Assembly (NCBI GenBank): GCA_019306065.1
Contig: JAFDMF010000001.1
Span: 1 to 64,000 of the forward strand
Direction: 5' to 3'
Source of the DNA: Deltaproteobacteria bacterium
Lineage (GTDB): Bacteria > Desulfobacterota > Desulfobacteria > Desulfobacterales > JAFDMD01
Length of the DNA stretch: 64,000 bases
Shown here piece after piece: positions 17,874 through 25,674 of the stretch. The notes under the pieces are model-generated. The model ran no database searches, had not been told where the DNA came from, and worked only from the letters and a program-made list of their open reading frames with translations. Position 1 is the stretch's first letter. Each line of letters begins with the position of its first letter. The position numbers and the translations under genes were made by a program.

Positions 17874-18818
17874 TTAATGTTTTTCGCCTCTGAAAAAAGC
17901 TTCTCCCAAAGAAGCCGGCATTACGGCTATTTTTTTTTTGTTATTCCGAATTGTAGCAATAATAAGCGCTATTATTGTTAATATAAAAGGAAACATAGCC
18001 AAAAAATAAGGGGATATTTTAATATCTATTAATTGAAGGCGCAGTTGTAAAGATATTGCGGCTCCGAAAAGATACGCCCCGAACATTGCTTTGCCAGGAT
18101 GCCAAAATGCAAAAATTACCAAAGCTACGGCTATCCAACCTCTGCCTGCAGTAAGATTATCCACCCAAAAAGATGTTAATACCATAGGAAAATACGCTCC
18201 TCCTATGCCCACCATCATACCTCCTATTATTACGGCGGCATAACGATATTTCATTACAGAAAGTCCTATAGAGTCGCAGACTTCCGGCGCTTCCCCCATT
18301 GAACGGATATTTAATCCTATCCTTGTATAAAACAACAAATACCATATTACTGCAACCGATATATAGGAAAAATATACCAAAGCGTCCTGCATAAAAAATA
18401 TTTTCCCTATCAAAGGGATTGAGGAAAGAATTGGGAGCTTTATATCCATAAGAGGCGCTACTGTTTTGCCTGTAAGAGAATCTCCGAGCAAACCGCTTAC
18501 TCCCGTTCCAAACATTGTTAAAGCAAGCCCCGAAGCTATCTGGCTTGCCCTCATCGAAATGCAGACTAAAGCATGCAAAAAAGTTGCGGCTCCGGCTACA
18601 AAAGCCGCCGCGCTTACCGCCAAGATAGTAGAACCGGTATAAAGTTTTACTACAAATGAGGTGAGCGCGCCTATAAGCATTAACCCTTCCATGCCAAGAT
18701 TAATTACTCCGGCGCGTTCGCTGATTACTCCACCCAAAGTTCCAAAAAGTATTGGAGTTCCCATTTTTACAGCAGATACCAATACTATAACTATCCATTC
18801 AATAGCTGTTGTTTCCAT
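17874..18818 (-). CDS. ABC transporter permease, BMP-linked nucleoside type (second subunit)
   Basis: A 314-residue membrane protein with about eight to nine helices. The opening GTPILFGTLGGVISERAGVI and NLGMEGLMLIGA are hallmarks of the BmpC/YufQ/NupQ permeases. GRGWIAVALVIFAFWHPGKA near residue 225 is the conserved coupling segment. It begins three bases after the stop of the other permease, so the two subunits are made together and likely form a heterodimer in the inner membrane. Confidence 0.93.
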   Translation of the reverse strand: METTAIEWIVIVLVSAVKMGTPILFGTLGGVISERAGVINLGMEGLMLIGALTSFVVKLYTGSTILAVSAAAFVAGAATFLHALVCISMRASQIASGLALTMFGTGVSGLLGDSLTGKTVAPLMDIKLPILSSIPLIGKIFFMQDALVYFSYISVAVIWYLLFYTRIGLNIRSMGEAPEVCDSIGLSVMKYRYAAVIIGGMMVGIGGAYFPMVLTSFWVDNLTAGRGWIAVALVIFAFWHPGKAMFGAYLFGAAISLQLRLQLIDIKISPYFLAMFPFILTIIALIIATIRNNKKKIAVMPASLGEAFFRGEKH

Positions 18819-18821
18819 AAG

Positions 18822-19889
18822 TTAAGCTGTTTTTTTAATTTTAAGTTTATATTCGGCAAAAACATCGGAACCTAATACCGAAAAAAGAATTATACCTTGA
18901 AAAAGATATATCATAGCTACCGGTATTCCCGCGCTCATTTGCATTATTTCGCCGCCCACAAAGATAAACGCCATAAAAAAAGCGTTAAATATAACCCCCA
19001 AAGGATGCGCTCTGGAAAGCCATGTAACTATAATGCCCGTATAACCGTAACCAAGCGAAATATTTTGCTGTAATCTGTGATGAACGCCCGTAAGTTCTAT
19101 TACTCCGGCAAGTCCGGCTATTGCTCCGCTTATCATCATTATCAATATTATAAGCCTTTTTTTATTAACCCCCGAATATTGAGCGGCATTCGGATTATTT
19201 CCTACAATATTTACATAAATTCCAAATCTGCTCTTCTCCAGAAAAAAATATATTAATAATATTATAAAAATACCTATCAAAAAACCTATGTGAAGGTTAA
19301 TATTCTTTATCATAGGAAGCGCGGCTGCCGGCGGAAAAAGAGCGGTTATCGGAAAATTCAAACTGTTAGGATCCCGCCATGAACCGAAAAGAAAATAATC
19401 TACCAAGCTAATGGCTATATAATTCATTAAAAGAGTCGTAATAATATCATTTACGTTAAAATGCGCTTTAAAAAAAGCCGGAATAAATATCCATAAGGCT
19501 CCGGCGGTTACGCCTGCCAAAAACATCAGAGGAAGAAGCATCAGGCTATTGCCGGAACCTCCAAAGGTTAAAGCAACCCATGTAGCCGCGCATGCTCCCA
19601 TATAAAACTGACCGTCTGCTCCTATATTCCAAAGACGCATCTTCGCGGCAAGAGCAACCGAAATACCGGTAAGCATTAAAGGGCTCATTTTTAATAAAAG
19701 ATCCTCTATGCCCCATTTATTTGTAAATATCTGACTGCATACGTTAGAGTATGCGGAAAAAGGATTAACGCCTATGGTATATAAAAAAACGCCGCCTGCC
19801 AAAAGGGCAAATATAATAGCGCAAATCGTAATAGCTATCCGTATAAAACCGGAGCTGTAAAGACGTTTTTCAAAAAAAATATGAATCAT
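18822..19889 (-). CDS. ABC transporter permease, BMP-linked nucleoside type (first subunit)
   Basis: A 355-residue inner-membrane protein with the BmpB/YufP/NupP layout: a long first helix (15-38), then MSPLMLTGISVALAAKMRLW and NIGADGQFYMGA, the conserved motif of this permease family. YGYTGIIVTWLSRAHPLGVI near residue 285 matches the coupling region. It lies 28 bp downstream of the ATPase gene and directly upstream of the second permease. Confidence 0.93.
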   Translation of the reverse strand: MIHIFFEKRLYSSGFIRIAITICAIIFALLAGGVFLYTIGVNPFSAYSNVCSQIFTNKWGIEDLLLKMSPLMLTGISVALAAKMRLWNIGADGQFYMGACAATWVALTFGGSGNSLMLLPLMFLAGVTAGALWIFIPAFFKAHFNVNDIITTLLMNYIAISLVDYFLFGSWRDPNSLNFPITALFPPAAALPMIKNINLHIGFLIGIFIILLIYFFLEKSRFGIYVNIVGNNPNAAQYSGVNKKRLIILIMMISGAIAGLAGVIELTGVHHRLQQNISLGYGYTGIIVTWLSRAHPLGVIFNAFFMAFIFVGGEIMQMSAGIPVAMIYLFQGIILFSVLGSDVFAEYKLKIKKTA

Positions 19890-19917
19890 AATTTACTTTT
19901 ATTATATTCGTAAAAAT

Positions 19918-21483
19918 TTAACTCGGATTCTCGCGGGATGAGACTTCTACGCCTGTCATCATCAAACCGATTTTTTCAATATCAGCCTCCTCTTTTAAAA
20001 GCGAGCCTACAATTTTTCCGGCGCATATAACATAAATTCTATCCGATAAATTAATAAGTTCATCAAGGTCTTCCGAAATTAACAATACCGCAAGCCCGTT
20101 GTTTTTTGCTTTTAAAATCGCTTCGTGAATAAAACCGGACGCATTAATATCAAGTCCTCTTATAGGCTGACACGCAAGTAAAAAGCGCAAATATCGGGAG
20201 AGTTCTCTTGCAAGAATCATCTTTTGCATATTTCCGCCGGAAAGGGTTCCTACGGCGGTTTTTTCCGAAGCCGCCCGAACGTCAAATTCTTTCATTTTGC
20301 TTTTTGCATATTTATAAATTTTTTTCGTTTTTAATACGCCGAATTTGTTATAAAAATTCGAGTTGGTATAATCTCTCATTAAAAAATTATAAGATATGGA
20401 CATCCTTTCCACTATTCCGAATTTTTTTCTATCTTCCGGTATATAGCCCACTCCGAGTTTAGACATTTTTATAACGTCTGCCTGCTCAATCCTTTTACCG
20501 TCAAATTCGTAAATTCCTTTTGTAAAAGCAAGCATGCCTGCCAGCACTTCCGCCAAAGCCACTTGCCCATTGCCGGAAACCCCTGCAAGTCCAGCTATTT
20601 CTCCTTTATAAATCTCCATATTTATATTATGCAAAACCTGATTCCCCAGCCAGTCTTCGACGCATATATCTTTAATCTTAATTACAGGTTTTTCGCCTAA
20701 TTTTTCGAATGCCGGACATATATTCTTTTTATCCTCTTTTTGCCCGGCTTCGCCCATCATCATAGAAGCAAGCTGATTAATACTCGCTTCGCCTCGCGTT
20801 AGGGTAGCTATTGCTTTGCCTTTGCTCAATATAGTTATTCTATCCGAAAGAAGCGTTACTTCTTTCATCTTATGAGAAATAAAAATAATAGAATACTGCT
20901 CTTTTATCATCTTCCGAATTATCTTATACAAAGCTTCCGATTCCTGGGGCGTAAGCACAGCGGTAGGTTCGTCTAAAATTAAAATCTTTGCCCCTCTATA
21001 CAAAACTTTAAGAATTTCAACCCGCTGCTGCTCTCCCACCGTAAGGTCTTGAATTTTTTTATAAGGATCGACCAACAGATTATACTTTTTGCCCAGCTCG
21101 CGTATTTGATTGGAAATTTTAGACAGTTTCAGATTAAAAGGTTGAGGCGTTCCCAATATAATATTTTCGGTGACAGTATGATTTTGTATGAGCATAAAAT
21201 GCTGATGAACCATCCCTATGCCATTTTGAATTGCTTGACTTGGATTGGAAAAATGAACCTTTTTGCCGCGTAAAAAAATCTCTCCTTCGTCAGGAGGATA
21301 CAAACCGGAAAGAACATTCATTAAGGTTGATTTGCCGGCTCCGTTTTCGCCCAAAAGAGTATGGACTTCTCCGCTGCGGCAGTCAAATGTTATTTTATCG
21401 TTTGCTACAACTCCGGGAAAAATCTTTGTAATATTACGCAATTTTAAAACCGGATGTTTTAACTCGGATAATTGATCGGGCAT
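19918..21483 (-). CDS. Double-domain ABC transporter ATPase, BMP-linked nucleoside type
   Basis: A 521-residue protein with two fused nucleotide-binding domains. The first has a canonical Walker A (GENGAGKS, near 44) and Walker B (ILILDEPTAVLT), with signature TVGEQQRVEI. The second has a degenerate P loop (GVSGNGQVAL) and LSGGNMQKMILAREL, with LLACQPIRGLDINAS. This asymmetry is normal for the sugar/nucleoside importer family (YufO/NupO). It is the first gene of the operon; a terminator separates it from tetR, so it likely has its own promoter in the 72-bp gap. Confidence 0.94.
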   Translation of the reverse strand: MPDQLSELKHPVLKLRNITKIFPGVVANDKITFDCRSGEVHTLLGENGAGKSTLMNVLSGLYPPDEGEIFLRGKKVHFSNPSQAIQNGIGMVHQHFMLIQNHTVTENIILGTPQPFNLKLSKISNQIRELGKKYNLLVDPYKKIQDLTVGEQQRVEILKVLYRGAKILILDEPTAVLTPQESEALYKIIRKMIKEQYSIIFISHKMKEVTLLSDRITILSKGKAIATLTRGEASINQLASMMMGEAGQKEDKKNICPAFEKLGEKPVIKIKDICVEDWLGNQVLHNINMEIYKGEIAGLAGVSGNGQVALAEVLAGMLAFTKGIYEFDGKRIEQADVIKMSKLGVGYIPEDRKKFGIVERMSISYNFLMRDYTNSNFYNKFGVLKTKKIYKYAKSKMKEFDVRAASEKTAVGTLSGGNMQKMILARELSRYLRFLLACQPIRGLDINASGFIHEAILKAKNNGLAVLLISEDLDELINLSDRIYVICAGKIVGSLLKEEADIEKIGLMMTGVEVSSRENPS

Positions 21484-21538
21484 TTTAACACTTTCTTATT
21501 GAATTATATTTATAACTATCGTTTTAAATCATCTTTTA

Positions 21539-21567
21539 AAAAAAGTTGCAATATCTTTATATTGCAA
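21539..21567 (-). terminator. Hairpin and T run at the end of tetR
   Basis: Arms TTGCAATAT and ATATTGCAA (9 bp, loop of four) overlap the last codons and stop of tetR. On the minus strand they are followed by CTTTTTTT. This suggests that the regulator transcript ends or is attenuated before the transporter operon. Confidence 0.75.
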
Positions 21568-22207
21568 TCCGCTTTTCTTTAAGCAGTCCCCTGTATAAAA
21601 TCTCAAAAACAAGTTCGATAGTCGGCTTAACATAATTGCTCTCGTCATCGCCGGTTCCTTTGCCCTCCTCCCAAAGAATAATACCTGAAAATACGGATAT
21701 TATAATCTGCGCAAATGCCACAGGATGTTTTTTTATAAAAACCCCCTTTTCTATTCCTTCTTCAAAAATATCCGCTATTTCGTCTATTATCTGTTTGGTT
21801 ATCTCTTTTATCTCCTTGATAAACTCCGGCGATAATTTTTTTAAGATCTCTCTTGACTGCAAATGAAAAAGATTTGTTAAAGCCATAGGATCAAAATCGT
21901 AAGAATCAAGCAAAACCTCTTTTAAAACTTCCAATTTTTCTTCCGGGCTAAGATCAGCTTTCTCCGCTTTAATATGAGCAAGCCTCATGTTAAGAAACTG
22001 CAATACTTTTAAAGTAATTGACGCGTAAAGTTCATGTTTGTTTTTAAAATACAAATATAAAGTGCCCGAGCTTAACTCCGCCTCCTTTGCTATATCCTCC
22101 ATCGTTGCCTTATCAAAACCTCTTTCCAAAAAAATACGTTTTGCCGCAACCGTTATCTGCTGCTTACGCCTGCCCCGTTCCCTTTCTTTTCTTTCTCGTA
22201 TTCCCAA
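21557..22207 (-). CDS. TetR-family transcriptional regulator
   Basis: A 216-residue regulator. The N-terminal helix-turn-helix is typical: AAKRIFLERGFDKATMEDIA, then AELSSGTLYLYFKNKHELY. The helical C-terminal domain would bind a ligand and dimerise. It is encoded just upstream of the BMP transporter operon on the same strand and is a likely repressor of that operon or of itself. A perfect 25-bp palindrome lies 25 bp before its start. The effector is unknown; a nucleoside or fatty acyl ligand would be guesses. Confidence 0.92.
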   Translation of the reverse strand: MGIRERKERERGRRKQQITVAAKRIFLERGFDKATMEDIAKEAELSSGTLYLYFKNKHELYASITLKVLQFLNMRLAHIKAEKADLSPEEKLEVLKEVLLDSYDFDPMALTNLFHLQSREILKKLSPEFIKEIKEITKQIIDEIADIFEEGIEKGVFIKKHPVAFAQIIISVFSGIILWEEGKGTGDDESNYVKPTIELVFEILYRGLLKEKRIAI

Positions 22208-22231
22208 TTTTTATAAGCCTCTACTTTATAA

Positions 22232-22256
22232 ATATTATTTATTAAATAAATAATAT
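22232..22256. promoter_or_regulatory. Candidate TetR operator: perfect palindrome with 12-bp arms
   Basis: The left arm is ATATTATTTATT and the right arm is its exact complement, around a single central A at 22244. The 25-nt size, the perfect symmetry and the position 25-49 bp before the tetR start fit an autoregulatory operator. Pure A/T composition in an A/T-rich genome tempers confidence. Confidence 0.55.
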
Positions 22257-22364
22257 ACAAATTTTTCGTCGAATCAAGTAAAATCATAAATTATAAAAAG
22301 ATTTACATAACAAAAAAATTTTAAGCGGGGTCATATTGAAAAAATTTCGAGCATTAAAATTTGA

Positions 22365-22401
22365 GCATAACGTAGAAAAGAAGTAAAATAAGAAGTTATG
22401 C
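22365..22401. repeat. GCATAAC inverted repeat, copy 1
   Basis: GCATAAC at 22365-22371 and GTTATGC at 22395-22401 frame a 23-nt A-rich loop. It is one of several dispersed GCATAAC pairs and lies just behind the ParB-like gene. Confidence 0.6.
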
Positions 22402-22408
22402 AAAGGTG

Positions 22409-23377
22409 TTACGGCTGATCTATAATATTTTTTAAAACAGGGTTTAAAATCATAGAATCTACTGTTTTGACGCCAGCTTTCAATTCTTCAATATTTTTAA
22501 AGTTAATAGATAAAGAATAAATATCGTTCTCAAAATTTATAGGCGGAGTAAGACGTATATTACAACCCAAATTCAATTTTTTTAAGTTGTCTTCAAATCT
22601 TTTTTTTGCCTCTATTAATACAGGATAACGTCTTTTTGTCAAAGCTTCCAAAAGCAGTCTTGCTTTTTGTTTGTTATCCTTTTCTTTATCCGAAACAATG
22701 CAGGCTATCTCCTTATCTTTAAAAAAAAGTTCCGAAATCAAAACCTCTTCTATAATAGAAACCTCCTTTAAAAGAAGCATCAAAGACCTTTGTCTGTTTA
22801 AACTAAACCGAATCTTATCAAAAAGCCGGATAAAAATCTTCTGTTCCTCTTCGTCAAACCGCTTCATTTCCAAAGCTATAGGCAAAGCTACTGTCTCTTT
22901 AACAAGAGCATCTTGTAAAAAAGAGGGCATCTTATTTATTTTCATAATCTTTTCAAAAAATTCCGGGGAATTCGGCAGATTAAACTCCGTCGCTTTTTCA
23001 AGCATAACATCTTTATCCGAATAAACCTTTAATAAGAGATTAAAAGCCCGCGCCATTTCTACAAAATTCAAGGCCCTTGCAAAACTATTATTAGATATTG
23101 CTATGGTAGCCTTTAAATATTTGCCGTTTTGCTGCTTTAAATCTATAATATTTGCAAAAATCTTTCTAACGCCGATATGAATACAGGCTTTAACCCTGTG
23201 AAACCCGCTTATAATATAAAAATTTTTTTGATTGCGGCAAAGTGTTGGAAAATTTATAAGTCCGACACTTTTTATAGATTCTTCCAAAGCGGATAGCGGC
23301 TTATTTGTGCTTATCCTGTAAGAAGCATCCGCAACATCAATGTCTGCAATAAAAACCTCTTCGGTTTTGTAATTCAT
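22409..23377 (-). CDS. ParB-like nuclease-fold domain protein
   Basis: A 322-residue protein. The N-terminal about 100 residues match a ParB/Srx-fold domain: VFIADIDVADASYRIST, LEESIKSVGLINFPTL and SGFHRVKACI (GFHR at 58-61, box II-like). No clear DNA-binding helix-turn-helix of a true ParB, no parS and no parA neighbour are visible. The helical C-terminal half has long charged helices. It stands alone between the TetR gene and gcdA. It is probably not the chromosome partitioning ParB. It could be a CTP-binding regulator or switch of unknown target. Confidence 0.7.
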   Translation of the reverse strand: MNYKTEEVFIADIDVADASYRISTNKPLSALEESIKSVGLINFPTLCRNQKNFYIISGFHRVKACIHIGVRKIFANIIDLKQQNGKYLKATIAISNNSFARALNFVEMARAFNLLLKVYSDKDVMLEKATEFNLPNSPEFFEKIMKINKMPSFLQDALVKETVALPIALEMKRFDEEEQKIFIRLFDKIRFSLNRQRSLMLLLKEVSIIEEVLISELFFKDKEIACIVSDKEKDNKQKARLLLEALTKRRYPVLIEAKKRFEDNLKKLNLGCNIRLTPPINFENDIYSLSINFKNIEELKAGVKTVDSMILNPVLKNIIDQP

Positions 23378-23445
23378 TTAATAATATCCTTAATTTCTAT
23401 CATTAAAATTAAAACGCAAAAAGTAATTACATTCAAATCATCAAG

Positions 23446-23525
23446 GAATTTCTCGCTTCGCTCTACAGGACGGCTGGCATTTTCACCGTATCATTTCGAC
23501 GAACAAAGCGAGACGAAATCTCATA
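23446..23525. repeat. TTTCGA-type repeat, inverted pair
   Basis: A minus-oriented copy (GGAATTTCTCGCTTCGCTC) faces a plus-oriented copy (TCATTTCGACGAACAAAGCG) about 30 bp away. Together they can fold into a long hairpin. The same paired layout occurs at 36084-36178 and 56689-56809. Confidence 0.7.
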
Positions 23526-23566
23526 ATAATAAATATAAACTTGAACGACTCCCCTTTGAAACCTGT

Positions 23567-23621
23567 TGCATAACAAAATATTTTGTTCATTTTTACTGCG
23601 AGCAAAAAACGAAGTTATGCA
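23567..23621. repeat. TGCATAAC inverted repeat, copy 2
   Basis: TGCATAAC at 23567-23574 and GTTATGCA at 23614-23621, with a 39-nt spacer. Confidence 0.6.
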
Positions 23622-23749
23622 GCGAGCTTTATTTCTACTTATAATGTAACGCTGATTTTAATAGACTTATATATATATATATGCAATAAGCATTGCAACC
23701 TAACAATAATACTTACTAATAAATTTTAAAAAAATTCGGAGTATAAAAA

Positions 23750-25483
23750 ATGAGACCTTATTTTGAAAAAATGCAGGACTTCGGAAACGAATTAACCGAA
23801 AACCAAATAAAAGAAAGCAAAGAAAACATCCGGCAGATAAAAGAGGTTGAAGAGCAGATTAAAGCAGCGGAAGAAGAGGTGAAAAATGCGGGTTTTCCGG
23901 AAGAAAAAATAAACGCGAGAGGGCAGATGACAGTTTGGCAAAGACTGCGTTATCTTGTGGATCCGGGAACATGGAGCCCCTTACATACCCTTTTTAATCC
24001 GAATGATAACCCTGAAAAAACCACAAACGTAATTGACGGACTGGGAAAAATATCCGGCAAATGGGCCGTAATAATAGGTTTTGACAATAAAGTGCTTGCG
24101 GGAGCATGGCTTCCGGGGCAAGCGGAAAACATTTTCAGAGCGACTAATCTGTCAAAAAGACTAAACATACCGCTTGTATGGCTTGTTAATTGCAGCGGAG
24201 TAAAACTAACCGAGCAGGAAAAATTCTATGCGGGCAGAAGAGGCTCCGGCACAACATTTTACAGACACGCGGAGCTCGAACAAATGGGAATACCCGTTTT
24301 AGCGGGAATCTATGGAACAAACCCTGCCGGCGGAGGTTATCAGGGAATAAGCCCTACAATATTATTTGCTCATAAAAACTGCAACATAGCGGTAGGCGGA
24401 GGCGGAATATTAAGCGGAATGTCTCCGAAAGGCTGTTTTGACGTAGAAGGAGCCGAACAGCTTATAAACGCGGCAAAACAATTTAAAGCAAAACCCCCCG
24501 GATCTGTTGATATACACTACAAAGAAACGGGTTTTTTTAGATATGTTTATGAAGAGGAAACGGGTGTTTTAGACGGCTTAAAAGATTACATGAAAGACAT
24601 GCCCGCTTATAATCCGAAATTTTTCAGAGTTGCGGACCCCAAACCACCCGAATTCGACCGAAACAGCCTTTACAGTATCCTGCCTTTTAATCAGAAAAGA
24701 TCCTATGTGTTTGAAGAAATATTAGCGCGTCTTGTTGACGGCAGCGAGCATATGGAGTTTAAACCGGATTACGGACCCGAAATATATACGGGGCTATGCA
24801 AAATAGACGGTTTTCTTGTAGGATGCATAGGAAACAAACAAGGATTTTTAAAGGAAGGCTACCCGGAATATGCCGATTATCCGGGCATAGGAGGCAAGCT
24901 TTACAGACAAGGATTAATAAAAATGAACGAGTTTGTCACCCTATGCGGCAGAGACAGAACACCTATAATCTGGTTCCAAGACACAAGCGGAATAGATGTA
25001 GGAAACATTGCCGAAAAAGCCGAATTATTAGGACTCGGACAAAGCCTTAACTATTCCATACAGCAAACGGACGTTCCGCAGCTACTTATAGTTTTAAGAA
25101 AAGGAACGGCAGCCGCCCATTATGTAATGGGAGGACCTACTGCAAACAGACACAATGCTTTCAGCTTAGGGGTGGCGACTACGGAAATATATGTAATGCA
25201 CGGCGAAACCGCGGCAGCCGCGAGCTTTTCTCGAAGACTTGTAAAAGAAAATGCGGCAGGAAAACCGCTTGAACCGGTAGTGGAAAACATGAATAAAATG
25301 GTTCAGGAATATTACGACAATTCCAGACCAACATACTGCGCAAAACACGGTTTTGTAGACGAAATAGTAAATCTAATCGATTTAAGAAAATATCTTACCG
25401 CATTTGCAGGAGCGGTTTATCAAAATCCTAAATCAATATGCCCGCATCATCTTTTAATGACGCCGCGCATAATAAAAGGATAA
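23750..25483 (+). CDS. gcdA: Glutaconyl-CoA decarboxylase alpha subunit-like carboxyltransferase
   Basis: A 577-residue biotin-dependent carboxyltransferase, close in length to GcdA of glutamate fermenters (about 587). In the membrane decarboxylase, GcdA moves the carboxyl group of glutaconyl-CoA to biotin and a sodium pump removes CO2. The N-terminal carboxyltransferase half shows the acyl-CoA site (GRRGSGTTFYRHAELEQ; NPAGGGYQGISPTI; GGGGILSGMSPKG), and the C-terminal half has WFQDTSGIDVGN and YVMGGPTANRHNAFSLGVAT. No biotin carrier or GcdB-type pump gene is adjacent, so the partners must be elsewhere. A non-GCD acyl-CoA carboxylase role is possible. The start is set by the TTCGGAG site at -14. 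Confidence 0.88.
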   Translation: MRPYFEKMQDFGNELTENQIKESKENIRQIKEVEEQIKAAEEEVKNAGFPEEKINARGQMTVWQRLRYLVDPGTWSPLHTLFNPNDNPEKTTNVIDGLGKISGKWAVIIGFDNKVLAGAWLPGQAENIFRATNLSKRLNIPLVWLVNCSGVKLTEQEKFYAGRRGSGTTFYRHAELEQMGIPVLAGIYGTNPAGGGYQGISPTILFAHKNCNIAVGGGGILSGMSPKGCFDVEGAEQLINAAKQFKAKPPGSVDIHYKETGFFRYVYEEETGVLDGLKDYMKDMPAYNPKFFRVADPKPPEFDRNSLYSILPFNQKRSYVFEEILARLVDGSEHMEFKPDYGPEIYTGLCKIDGFLVGCIGNKQGFLKEGYPEYADYPGIGGKLYRQGLIKMNEFVTLCGRDRTPIIWFQDTSGIDVGNIAEKAELLGLGQSLNYSIQQTDVPQLLIVLRKGTAAAHYVMGGPTANRHNAFSLGVATTEIYVMHGETAAAASFSRRLVKENAAGKPLEPVVENMNKMVQEYYDNSRPTYCAKHGFVDEIVNLIDLRKYLTAFAGAVYQNPKSICPHHLLMTPRIIKG

Positions 25484-25530
25484 CCGCAAAACGGAGGACG
25501 CAGACAGGTTAAAAGGAAGTTTTTTTGCTA

Positions 25531-25567
25531 TATCATTTCGACGAGCGCAGCGATAAAAAATCTCATA
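25531..25567 (+). repeat. TTTCGA-type dispersed repeat
   Basis: A single plus-oriented copy (TCATTTCGACGAGCGCAGCG, then AAATCTCATAG) between gcdA and the PpiD-like gene. Confidence 0.75.
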
Positions 25568-25674
25568 GAAGTAAATATGATAGTTTGGTAATCAGGCGCG
25601 ACAAAAAGCGGGGCAAACAAACTTGGACATATCCGAACTGAATATAAACAGAGGAAAGGATACGGAGACAAATA

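Larger units (their letters stand above)
23378..23749. other. Intergenic region with repeats and the gcdA leader
   Basis: A 372-bp gap without a gene. It holds an inverted pair of TTTCGA-type repeats (23446-23525), a TGCATAAC/GTTATGCA pair (23567-23621) with an internal ACAAAATATTTTGT palindrome, an alternating TA tract (about 23669-23681), and GGAG before gcdA. A -10-like TTATAAT at about 23639 could serve gcdA. Confidence 0.6.

Noticed and set aside
23446-23621. CRISPR array
   Set aside because: The repeats are palindromic, unevenly spaced, in both orientations and scattered over the genome; no regular spacers and no cas genes are present.
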